Shown: positions 24,601 through 33,951 of the stretch, one piece after another
How the letters are laid out: every line of letters begins with the position of its first letter
How positions within the stretch are numbered: the first letter of the stretch is position 1
Assembly: GCA_028554755.1 (NCBI GenBank)
Contig: JAPTOF010000005.1
Span: 17,334,001 to 17,398,000 of the forward strand
DNA: 64,000 bases
Direction: 5' to 3'
Source of the DNA: Cordia subcordata
Taxonomy: Eukaryota; Streptophyta; Magnoliopsida; Boraginales; Cordiaceae
Program-made: the position numbers and the translations under genes
Notes under the pieces: generated by a model
What the model was told of the DNA's origin: nothing
Databases searched by the model: none
What the model saw: only the letters and a program-made list of their open reading frames with translations

Positions 24601-27600
24601 AAAGTGGGAGTTCGATTTCCTGTGTTACTTAAGATAGTAACCAACTTCTTGAGCGATCAAGATGTCGTCTTGGATTGCCCTATTGTGGATAAAAGCACTT
24701 TGCTGTGGAGAGACAAGCAGATTCATGAAAGAGCATAGGCTATGCTTAAGGATTTTTTATATGATTTTGTAAATGAAATTGAGGCAACTGAATGGGCGAA
24801 ATTGTTCACCTGTTCCGGATTTGCAACTTTTGGTACAAGTGTCAGTGGTTTGATTTAAGGATGCCAAGAGAGGATCACCTTGAAGGAAACCTTGAACTGC
24901 AGCAAAAACATCTTCCTTGATAATATCCCAATATTTTGGTAGAATGTCCCTGTCAAACCATCTGGTACAGGTGCTTCAGTACTTCCCAGGCTCCATACTG
25001 CACATCTAACTTCCTCAATAGATGGAGGTCTAATGAGAGAAGCATTCATTTCTGAGTAACCACTGGTTTAATATGTTGTAAGATCTGGTGGTATGTTTTA
25101 TTCCCTTCAGCTTTGTACAACTGGCAGAAATAAGCTAAGATGATTTGTTTAATTTGAACCACATCTTCCAAAGACCATTCTCTTTTTGTAGGCACAAAAT
25201 TTTATTTCTGTACTTTTATGTGTTTGTCTTCAGGAATTTCGATTAGTATAAAAATATGTGATAAAGTACATCATGATACAAAACTTTGTTTCAAGTAGCG
25301 AATCATATAAAGCAGCCTAGTTCTTCCTGTTAAATTAATGGAAGTAAGTGTGATTCTGGCTTATTTATATGTTGAGTACACATCAGCTTTATTGGGCTAA
25401 GATTTATCCCCACCTCGTATTTCGTTACTGTTGGATTTAATCAGTTATGAGGGTAAATTAATGCATTCTACTGCTGTTAATTGTGCATTAGATTGGTAAT
25501 TTGGTTTTGAGTTTTTGATACATTTGAAGCTCCAGTCCTACTATTTAGAAAAATACGGTCTTATGTGTTCTGCTCATTTCATCTGTATGTTATACATTCT
25601 GATACCTGAGAAATTTGACGCGGGATAGTTTATAATGATGTTGTTAGGTTGAATTAGTTGCTGAATAATCATTTTTTAGATCTATGTGCTTTTCAAGCGA
25701 TGAAGAAACTAACTTTGTACCTCATGTCAGTGAGATCATTTGGAACTGAAGGGCGGGAAAAAGATGGCCCACAGGTCCCACCCAGTGACAAGATTTATGA
25801 ATACATACTATTCCGAGGAAGTGATATCAAGGTAGGTTTCTCAGATATGCATCTGCTCTGCCTGTCACAATCTCACAGCATAAGAATACTCTTCAATTAG
25901 TCACCCGTTATTCAATATAGGTGCTTTCTTTGTTAGGCTCAAAATCTTTTGATGTCATCAGGCTGCCACAAGTATATCCATTATGCCTGGATAGTTCGCA
26001 ACTATTTAGACTGTGTTTTGAGTACTTTGTTATGTTCAATTCTTGAAGACCATTGCAGGAGAGAAGTAACATCAAACCAAGCAGACGTAGTTTCTGAAGA
26101 GAGGAATTAACTCAGCAACAACCACGTAATCTGATGGGATAGGAGTTGCTTTTGATTTGGGGAATTCTGTACTTGTTCTTTTATGTACATGTTACAACTT
26201 ACCCATCAAACAAAAAAAGTTTAAAGATTTGATTATTAGTACAAAAATTATGGAAGTTTAGCAAAGGGGTTGAGAGGCTTTTTGAGCATGGGAGTTTCTA
26301 ATTTGGCCTTGAATTTACGATGAACTTATATGAAGTGTGGTAAATTAGATCTCATATACTGCTTGCAGTAGTGTTCCTTGGTTTCTTATATCTACATTTG
26401 CTGTTACTTACTTATATTTCATTCTCTCACAGGATTTGCAGGTTAAATCTTCCCCACCTGTTCAAAGTACACCACCCATAAACAGTGATCCAGCTATTAT
26501 TCAGGCAAGTACAGGGGAGTTATTTATGGATATGTATTACAATTTATTGAGTTAACTTATTTCTAATTCCCAGTTCATGTGCAGTCTCATTACTCTCGTC
26601 CAACTACCAGTTCTACCAGCTTGCCTACAAATGTTAGTGGGTCTTTTACAGATCTTGGTTCTCAGCCTGCACAACTAGGAAACCCTGGGTCAAGTTTTCA
26701 AAGTGGTTTGCCTTTGTATCAGCCTGGAGGGAACGTGGGTCCTTGGGGACCTTCACCTCCTCCCCAAAATGTAAATGGCGGGGGGCTTGCAATGCCAATG
26801 TATTGGCAAGGATTCTACGGTGCGCCAACAGGGTTACCTCAGTTGCAGCAACAATCTTTGCTCCGACCACCTCCGGGATTGTTAATGCCACCTTCAATGC
26901 AGCAGATGCAGTTTTCAGGTTACAATGCATCTTTGCCATCAGGACCATCAAACTTACCAGAATATCCGTCTTCGTTGGTCTCATCAACTACGAATCCTCT
27001 TAACTTCACACCAACTTCTTTACCTGCCTCAACCTTGCCTTCTACTCTGCCTCCTGTTCAACCTATGACACTTGCTTCTGAAACTCTCCCTGCTATGGTA
27101 TCAAATAAGGCTCCTATTTCTGGTATTCCTAAAAGCACGTTTGGTGCTCCCTTGCCTTCAGTTTCTCCTCTTACTGCTTCGGGTCCTGATGGGAATGCTG
27201 TCATAACTCCAATCTCTGGCAAGCCTAATGCAATATCTGTTCCAGCATTGTTGCATCAGCCAACATCTCAGTCTGTAACTTCTGTTGCTGGGACTTTCAA
27301 TTCAGCTCTAGCAGAGACTCCTACTCTTTCACTTGTAACTCCAGGACAGCTGCTGCAATCTGGAGCAACAGCTGGAATAGCTGCGGTTCCTTCAGTTCAA
27401 TCTTCACAAACAGAACAAAAGGATGTGGAGGTGGTTGAAGTATCACCAAAACAATCGCCAGAACTTCCGGCTCCACATCATACAGAAGCTCAGCCTCCGA
27501 TATTGCCTTTACCACAATCTGCACGCCCCCAAAAGGTAATACTCTCTTAATTTCTAGTACCTTTACCTTGCATTTCAGTGTTTGTGACTTGCGTTGTGTT

Positions 27601-29780
27601 GGGTCCGTGACTAGACACTCGAACACCTTCCTCTCTTTTTTGCCAAGTAAAATACTTATGGAGCCCTTGGATCTTAAATGATCTGGTGATGCTATGATAA
27701 GGTGTTAAAATATGTAATTTTGATCCACATACATAGGAATTTCCTGGTGCGAGAAGTGTGTTTTTGAATGTAACATGAAATTATATCATCAAGTTCTCCT
27801 CACAAAAATATGCTCATTACGTGCCACACATTATCGACGTTGATAAGATATTGATTCTGGATTTTCTGGATAACACTGTGGCCCACAAATTTCAGTGCCT
27901 GAATAACCAGCAAGAAAGTTATGCTCATTTCTTATACTAACCACAATCCAACCTTCCATTACTTAGCTATAACTCTTGCTTGGTTAATGATTATGGTATT
28001 ACAAAGATGCAGAATTGAGGATTTTTCTTTCCTCTGTTGCATAATTGTTACCACTACTGCTTGCATTATTGTCTACCTGTCATAATGTACATTGTTCTTT
28101 TGTCCTTATGCTGCAAGTTGGATTGCCGCATGATTTTTGAAGGTCTTTTGTGGTCCCACCAAGTTTATCTTTCAATGATTAGAATGCTAAGATTCTCATT
28201 TTCTTTTCCAGCCAAATGGAGCCCCTTTCCACACACGACAGAACTACAGAGGACGTGGGGGAAGAGGAAATGCGGTATTGTTCTCTTTAGTTTTCTCATC
28301 AATTATATGGGTCCTCCTCTAGCTTATTTTGACAGCTCCATCCTTCAATTTGTCATGTGTCTCTCATTGGACACTTTTTAGAGCTCCACGTTCTTGCAAA
28401 CACGAACACTGCAACTCTTTCATGCCAATTATGTATATGATGCATGTTATGCTTTTTAAGGAGACAGAACCCCTGAATGATTTCCATGTTCTTGTGAAGG
28501 AGCATCAAGCCCTTATCCTTGTGCGTTTTTCATCTTGGCCTTGTCTCATTTTCTCTATTGAATCACTGAAGATCATATACTTTCAAGTTCTCTTATTGCT
28601 ATTTTGTCTTCAGCAAGTTCTACTTCTGTTCATATTTAAAATCTTTGGTATTGAGTGAGTTCTCAAAGCACGACTGCTTAAGTAAAGTGGTTACAAACAT
28701 GGATTATTCACCTATTGGATGCTATAACTTTTTGATGTACTTTGTTTTAACCCTTGTACCAGAAGCAAAAGTGGATACGGGTGTGAGAGTGTGTTATTCT
28801 ACTTATCTTGGTTGAAAGGACAATGACAAGATCGAATATTCCTTTGTATGCATCATAAAATTGCATCTTTTTCTTTTTAGTTTGGATATCCCATAGGTAT
28901 TAGCATACCATTCACATAGCTAATTTTTTGTTGATATACAAATAGATGTACAAGTTGAATGCTAAACTGTGATTCCTTGGGGCATTGCTTGCTTTGTAAA
29001 ATTATCACCTGAACGGGCGTCTAATTTTTCTAAATGCAAATCTTTTCTTGTCAAAGATCTTGTGTCAATCTTCCAGTTGAACATAACACTTGGTGTATGT
29101 ATGTAAATCTTCTAATGATTTATGGAAATTTGACTTTGGAGATGTCGCGTCCGGTGACAAATTTCAACGAGGAATTTGATTTTATGGCAATGAATGAGAA
29201 ATTTAAAAAGGAGGAAGTCTGGGGTTCTCTGGGGAAAAGTAACAAATCAAAGGATAAAGACGGCAACGACAGCGATGAAGATGATGCTCCTGTAGAAGAT
29301 GACACGGAGTTGCCTAAGGTTGAGATGAAGGTACTTCTTCTATATTTAGACTCTGTGTTGAGATTTATTTTCTTGCTTTGTTACTCTAGATGCATCACTG
29401 GAATCTAATATTGGAATAAATCTGTTTATGTGTTTGAAAGCCTGTTTATAATAAGGACGACTTTTTCGATAATCTTTCCTCTAATGCACTTGATAATGAC
29501 TCTAATCATGGGAGGATGAGGTTCTCTGAGCAGATGAAGTTAGACATGGAGGTATGCCTTACATCTCGACTCATCTCCAGATTCAAGGATCTTGTCAAAG
29601 TTCTAATTTCTGCTATGGGTGCAGACATTTGGAGATTTTTCAAGGTATCGGGGTGGTCGAGGAGGTCGTGGGCCTGGTCGTGGTGGACGTTCTCGGGGTT
29701 CTTATTATGAAAGAGGAGGGTATGGGTATGGTTATGTTGGTAGGGGTCGTGGCCGAGGTGTGTCAAATCGTTCTTCCTAG
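21665..29780 (+). CDS. DCP5: DCP5-type decapping factor (LSM14/Scd6/RAP55 family), copy 2
   Basis: Exons 21665-21851, 25731-25831, 26433-26504, 26585-27535, 28212-28274, 29142-29330, 29441-29551 and 29625-29780 give 609 aa in frame with no internal stop. It has the same domains as copy 1: N-terminal LSm14, a low-complexity Ser/Pro/Gln middle encoded by a 951-bp exon 4 of the same length, DFDF box ([21 protein letters not shown]), FFD box ([17 protein letters not shown]), TFG box and RGG tail. Differences include a GGGGG run in the N-terminus, SNH inserted after the FFD box, and RG to ER and GG to VG changes in the tail. Intron 3 again has a GC donor. The acceptors before exon 6 (TTTGGAG) and exon 7 (TTGAAAG) lack the usual pyrimidine at -3, where copy 1 has TTTGCAG and TTGACAG. 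Intron 1 is 3.9 kb because of an antisense LINE. The gene looks protein-coding and probably functional, but expression is unknown. Confidence 0.92.
22715..22850 (-). pseudogene. LINE RNase H domain fragment
   Basis: The minus-strand frame reads [20 protein letters not shown], then [20 protein letters not shown]. It matches the RVT_3/RNase H-like module of plant LINE polyproteins (conserved 'GIA.V.RD..G' and 'A..AEA.A'). It is separated from the zf-RVT part by the AT-rich insertion at about 22850-23335. It is a relic with no intact catalytic set. Confidence 0.7.
22850..23335. mobile_element. AT-rich insertion nested in the LINE
   Basis: An almost pure A/T stretch (22905-23160) sits between the LINE zf-RVT and RNase H pieces and interrupts their continuity. 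The edges carry an inverted match: CATTTGTTATAAGTT near 22849 and AAGTTGATAACAAATG near 23252-23267. The outer right side ends in 'gcaaacaaacgcagc'. It is probably a small DNA element inserted after the LINE. The exact ends and target duplication were not resolved. Confidence 0.4.
23370..25049 (-). pseudogene. LINE reverse transcriptase and zf-RVT remnants
   Basis: Broken reading frames for the RT fingers/palm start ([25 protein letters not shown]), the RT C-terminal part with the SRGTP and [17 protein letters not shown] stretches, and the tryptophan-rich [14 protein letters not shown] segment typical of zf-RVT. Several frameshifts and stops separate them, so no functional polymerase can be made from this copy. 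Confidence 0.7.
26505..26584 (+). other. GC-AG intron (intron 3 of DCP5 copy 2)
   Basis: Same GC donor (CAG|GCAAGT) and same acceptor context (GTGCAG|TCTCAT) as copy 1. The intron is 80 bases against 81. Here the alternative upstream acceptor CCCAG would shift the frame by 11 bases, which supports the chosen acceptor. Confidence 0.8.
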
Positions 29781-30125
29781 AGAAGATTTGGTAGTCGGAA
29801 AAAAATGGCTTACGAAGTTGTCTCTTGTCCATGAGGACAAGAATTGTAGGACTATGCTTGTAATGTTTGTGCATTTTATGATTGGTCTCCCAAGAATACA
29901 AATTAGGACTACAATTAGGTATCTTTTACTTTTCCATCTTGGATTTCTCTTGGGATCTCTCTAGATTGTCTGGACAAAGCAGTTTAACAGGCGAATGGCT
30001 CTCATCTTGTGACTTGACATAAGTTTGGTCTATCAGAGTTGTGTACTCTGTTAGAGATACAATAGGTCCAAATTGTTCAAGAATGATTAGCTACTATCTC
30101 ACTAGTCTTAATACCAATAATGATA
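29781..30125 (+). other. 3' UTR and flank of DCP5 copy 2
   Basis: Similar to the copy 1 3' flank (18455-18820). Contains 'cttgtaatgtttgtgcattttatgattg' and 'caagaatacaaattaggactacaatt', which align with copy 1. Probably holds the 3' UTR end. Confidence 0.5.
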
Positions 30126-30345
30126 TGGAAGAAGCTGGTAGCTGCTGCTATTTTTCATTTTGATCTCCTGTTTAGATTGTCCGAACGAGGCGTTTTAAGG
30201 AGCAAATGGCTCTCATCTTGGGGCTTGACTTAAGTGTGGTCCATCAGAATTGTGCTGTGTATGTGTTAGAACACAACAGTTTCAAATTGTTCAAGAATGA
30301 TTAGCTACTAGTTCGCCTTTCTTGATACAGATAATGATTCGGAAG
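29945..30345 (+). repeat. Tandem repeat of the DCP5 3' flank
   Basis: A block of about 200 bases occurs twice in tandem: 'agattgtctggacaaagcag...gattagctactatct...aataatgat' (about 29953-30125) and 'agattgtccgaacgaggcg...gattagctactagttc...ataatgat' (about 30174-30340). Copy 1 has the block once (18645-18815). So this local duplication is specific to the copy 2 side. Confidence 0.7.
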
Positions 30346-30582
30346 AGGAAGCTTGTAGCTGGTAGCTGATAGCTGTTGGTATGTTTCATTTTGATCTCCC
30401 GTTTCCCTCCTTTTCTGTTATTGTTTTAACATTGATAAATTTAGTCATATCAATGCAATACAGAAGGAATTTTCTGGGATATACACTTGGTCATTTCATT
30501 TCAAATACAGGAAGGCAAGTATTTGGATTTTCTACCTGTGGGATGATGTTTATGTTTTAGATTGCTTTAGAGTAGGATACTT

Positions 30583-30803
30583 GGGCTCATTTGGATTGAT
30601 TTTTTCGAAAACCCTTGTTTTAGAAGCTTTTTAGAAAAGTACTTTTGAGAAGTTAAAAATACTGGATTTTAGAAAAAAGCTGAAATTGAGGTTTTTTTTG
30701 GAGTTTTAGTTTTTTTTTTTTTGGAAATCTAATCCAAATATTTATTGTAAAAAGGATTTTTTTAAGCAATTTTTTATTGAAAAAAACTAATCCAAATAGA
30801 CCC
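30583..30803. mobile_element. Inverted-repeat element related to 20408-20641
   Basis: The left end is GGGCTCATTTGGATTGATTT; the right end is AAAACTAATCCAAATAGACCC. The interior has the same 'agaagcttttt..aaaagta' pattern and homopolymer runs as the element between the DCP5 copies. Non-coding, non-autonomous. Confidence 0.55.
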
Positions 30804-32327
30804 TTAATCTTCTATTCGAAGAAACGGAAGATTTGGTTCCTAATTATTAATTATGCCGCTTCTCTATGTAGTTTACTGAAATGATTTGTATTGAGGAATG
30901 CTTGTTTTACATGTGGATATATTGAAATGATTCGAACGGATCACTGTTATTGGATCTACCTCATAATGTACGAGACAATTACAATGCATTTCTTTTCGTT
31001 TATACACACACACACAGATGGTTGACGTATGTTTGCACGGAGTTGCAGCAGATAGTACGTTCACCACTCTCTCTCTCTCCCTTTTTTTTTTTTTTAATAG
31101 CTAGATATGCACCACTGTCCTTTGTTTCTTCTTGGTGAAACTTTTGTCATTCAACTGGAGTTCTATGTACCAAAAGAAGTCCTATGTCACCAGGTGGGAT
31201 TGGCTATTTAGATTTGATGACCCAACTTATATTTGCTGAATTCCATGCTTGATCTTATATCATAATGGGCCCAGAGAGTATATCAAATGATTGATTTTCT
31301 CATAGAGTGATGATTTGAATTCGAATTTTATGAGAGTCGAATAAAGTTTAGTTTTCGCATGCTTGGGTAATGTTTGTGGTCATCTGTGCATGGGCGTGGG
31401 AATTATGAGCTCCATATGTGCAAACCAAACCGATCGATCTGGGTGATCATTTGTCTGAAGTTCTGTAAATGTTACGTATCAAAGGTCTATCTGCAGCAAT
31501 GGGTTGGCTGTGGCTCTCTTTGTACGAACTTAGTCTTGCATTTGTTGCATGATACATGTCTCGGTTCCTATTATCTTGGGCACTTTCTTACTCGCAAAGA
31601 GTGCACCACTGAACTCCTAGATTGGGAAATGCTGAACAACACGCACTACACCAACTTGGTAGATAGGCGTGAATAATCACCCTCAGGCACTGGCTTTATG
31701 TGCATAAATCACTGAGCTTAGTAATTTATGAGTACTATTAATTGGTACTTCATTATTTTAAATAAGACTATATTAGATGAGTAAAATATATTTTACTCCT
31801 TCTATTTTGTCATGGTTTCATAATTCTTTCTTTGTGGTTTTAAAACTTGTTAGTATCTTCATGTGTAGTTTCAAAAATATTACATATTGACTCTTGCTGT
31901 TAGATTTTCTATTAGAGTTACAAAAACTATAGCAAACGTGCATACATTCTATTTTGACTTGTCAATAATGAAAAAATTTAAATAAATTGGTATAGATTAT
32001 CTTTTTGGTTTTAAAAATAATACTGGTGTAGATTATCTTTTTGAGTTTAAAATAGTGTAGATTCTGCCCTTTGGTTTGAAATAAGGGGCATTTAGGTTCA
32101 AATGCCCGTAGATGAGTAAAACGATAAAATAATTTTCCTACATTATCTTAATTTCTTAGTGAACATCAAAATGTGGCAAACAAGCTCTTTCCATAATATT
32201 TTTCATCCTACTCAGCCTGGTGATTTTACAAATCTTATATCATATGTTTACAAATTTAATACTTGATGTTTAAGATTTTTAATTATTCTCAATTTTGATA
32301 CAATATGTTCATAAGTTTACTTAATTA

Positions 32328-32431
32328 GAGCCTGTTTGACTCTGCTTATTTTGCAGCTTATAAATTCTTAAAAAAAAGTACTTCTTCACATGTTTTTTAC
32401 TTCCCAAATAAGCTTATTAGTCAAATAGATT
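32328..32431. mobile_element. Diverged relative of the 9135-9251 MITE
   Basis: Starts GAGCCTGTTTGACTCTGCTT, sharing 19 of 20 bases with the start of the element at 9135. The right side reads 'aataagcttattagtcaaatag', a decayed version of the other end. No target duplication is clear. Confidence 0.5.
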
Positions 32432-33319
32432 ATTATTCATTATTTTTATATTATATGTTTAAAATAGATAAAATATTTGATGACTCTTTAAGATGTGTTT
32501 ACAACTTGTGAACAATAAGGTCACAACCTATTTATTAATTATGGATGTTATGCTCACGACTCTTATGTTATATCTTCATAGATTGTACATAGCATGTTAA
32601 CGATACTTTAGTGGAGGAAATAGACAAGTTTGATTCAAGTATCAAATACTTTATTTGCTTTACATATAGCTTCAATAACAGTACAACAACATAGCAGCGA
32701 CTACAAGAAACTCAACAACACAATAACATCAATAAAGCATGACATCAACACATATACGTGTGTGTAAAACGGCTATTTTTGAAAAATACAGAAAGGAGAG
32801 GGACATGGGAGAGGAGTGAGAAAGAGGAAGGAGAGGATGCACAGGAGAGGAGAAGCGGCAAAGCAAATCTATTTTTTTGTTTTTTAAATAATTTGGAGTG
32901 TGTTTTATATATGCACATAAGGAGTACAACGTTCCTGTGCTACACAGTACTATTTGCACTTTTTAAGTGTACCATTGTTAAAGAACGTGAAAGTATTATA
33001 AGGTATGTCTTTGAAAATAGAGATTAAGTAATTACAGTTAATGTCTCTTATGGTTGTTGAACTATGACTCTTGGTATAATCCTTAAACTATTAAAGTATG
33101 TTTTTTCGTCGTTGAGCCTTGATGATCGGACAATGTTGGTTTAATTAACTTTCTTCATAAAAAAACTTGCAAAAATTGCACCATAAAGGCACACCATGAT
33201 GAGAAAAATGAAGTAGGTTTTCTTTGCACCGTTAGTTTCAAATAGAAAATGTTAATTGGACCAATATTGTCTAATTTTTAAAAGTTCAAAGAGCTCAACA
33301 GTCTTAGATTTCATGCTGG

Positions 33320-33441
33320 CCAGCATCGATTCTTCTAAGCTGATCGAAATAAAGTGGGTTCTTTCATGTTAAAATGTCGACCAGCATCGATTCTTCTAAA
33401 CTGATTGAAATGGAGTGGGTGTTTTCATATTAAAATCAATG
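33320..33441 (+). repeat. Two-unit tandem repeat, 61 bp
   Basis: The unit begins CCAGCATCGATTCTTCTAA and occurs at 33320 and again at 33381, with a few substitutions (ctgatcgaaataaag versus ctgattgaaatggag). No function is evident. It lies about 500 bases upstream of the HD-domain gene. Confidence 0.7.
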
Positions 33442-33660
33442 AAGACTATATTGACCAGTAAAGGAACCAATTAATAATATATTAATAGTACAAGAACATG
33501 CTCCTAAGAACTAGAAGACATAGTTTAACAATTTAAAAACTAAATTGTCCTAAAAGTTATAGTTCCAACCTTTGGAACCATTGGAGGAATTAACCAAGTT
33601 ATTAATTAGATAAATGAGCACCATTAGGTGCATTCTACCGTAACTAGAAATAACATATAA

Positions 33661-33666
33661 CACGTG
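33661..33666. promoter_or_regulatory. G-box (CACGTG) upstream of the HD-domain gene
   Basis: CACGTG in the context ACACGTGACC, 286 bases upstream of the start codon and upstream of a pyrimidine- and A-rich leader. G-boxes bind bHLH and bZIP factors linked to light or ABA responses. Whether this site is used is unknown. Confidence 0.35.
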
Positions 33667-33951
33667 ACCAAAAAACCCAAAAGAAGACAACAAAACCAGA
33701 CCCCATTTCTTCTCCTTCGGAGCTCTCCTCTTTCCCTTCCCTTTTTCCTCAACCCAAAAAAAAAAAAAAAAAAAAAATACTGAAAGAAAAACTGCAACAA
33801 ACTAAACCAAACCAACTAAAAAACGAATCAAAATTGAAACAAATAAAGAAAAGCACCAATAAAACACATAAATTTCACAAACAAAAACCAATTTTTTCCC
33901 CTCAATTTCTTCTTCATCTTTTTTCTTTTTTGTTTTTTGTTTTCACACGCA

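Larger units (their letters stand above)
22346..25200 (-). mobile_element. Degenerate LINE (non-LTR retrotransposon) in intron 1 of DCP5 copy 2
   Basis: Inserted antisense to the host gene. Translated in pieces on the minus strand it shows an RT N-part ([20 protein letters not shown] then DGLTGTFYQ, about 25049-24950) and RT C-part ([40 protein letters not shown], 24242-24050). Then follow a zf-RVT-type piece ([20 protein letters not shown], 23431-23370) and an RNase H piece ([29 protein letters not shown], about 22822-22715). This order is that of plant L1-like LINEs that carry a C-terminal RNase H. Frames are broken by many stops and shifts. The 3' end is marked by an A-tail (plus-strand T run at 22347-22355). 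The 5' end is probably truncated, since no endonuclease domain is seen. Confidence 0.85.
21415..30125 (+). repeat. Segmental tandem duplication, unit 2 (DCP5 copy 2)
   Basis: Unit 2 of the tandem duplication. It is longer than unit 1 (about 8.7 versus 5.9 kb), almost entirely because of the LINE in intron 1. Exon lengths are identical except exon 1 (three codons longer) and exon 7 (two codons longer). Introns still align along most of their length, so the duplication is much younger than the gene family. Confidence 0.8.
30346..33700. other. Intergenic region between DCP5 copy 2 and the HD-domain gene
   Basis: No gene is recognised. It holds the inverted-repeat element 30583-30803, a MITE relative at 32328-32431 and a 61-bp tandem repeat at 33320-33441. 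The open frame at 31374-31676 (100 codons, plus) has several Cys and Trp residues but no known motif. It is not called because no start context, partner exon or homolog is recognised. Confidence 0.4.

Noticed and set aside
24541..24738. 65-codon plus-strand frame in intron 1 of DCP5 copy 2
   Set aside because: It is the antisense of LINE reverse-transcriptase remnants.
31374..31676. 100-codon plus-strand open frame downstream of DCP5 copy 2
   Set aside because: No motif, no matching exon partners and no similarity to the copy 1 flank.
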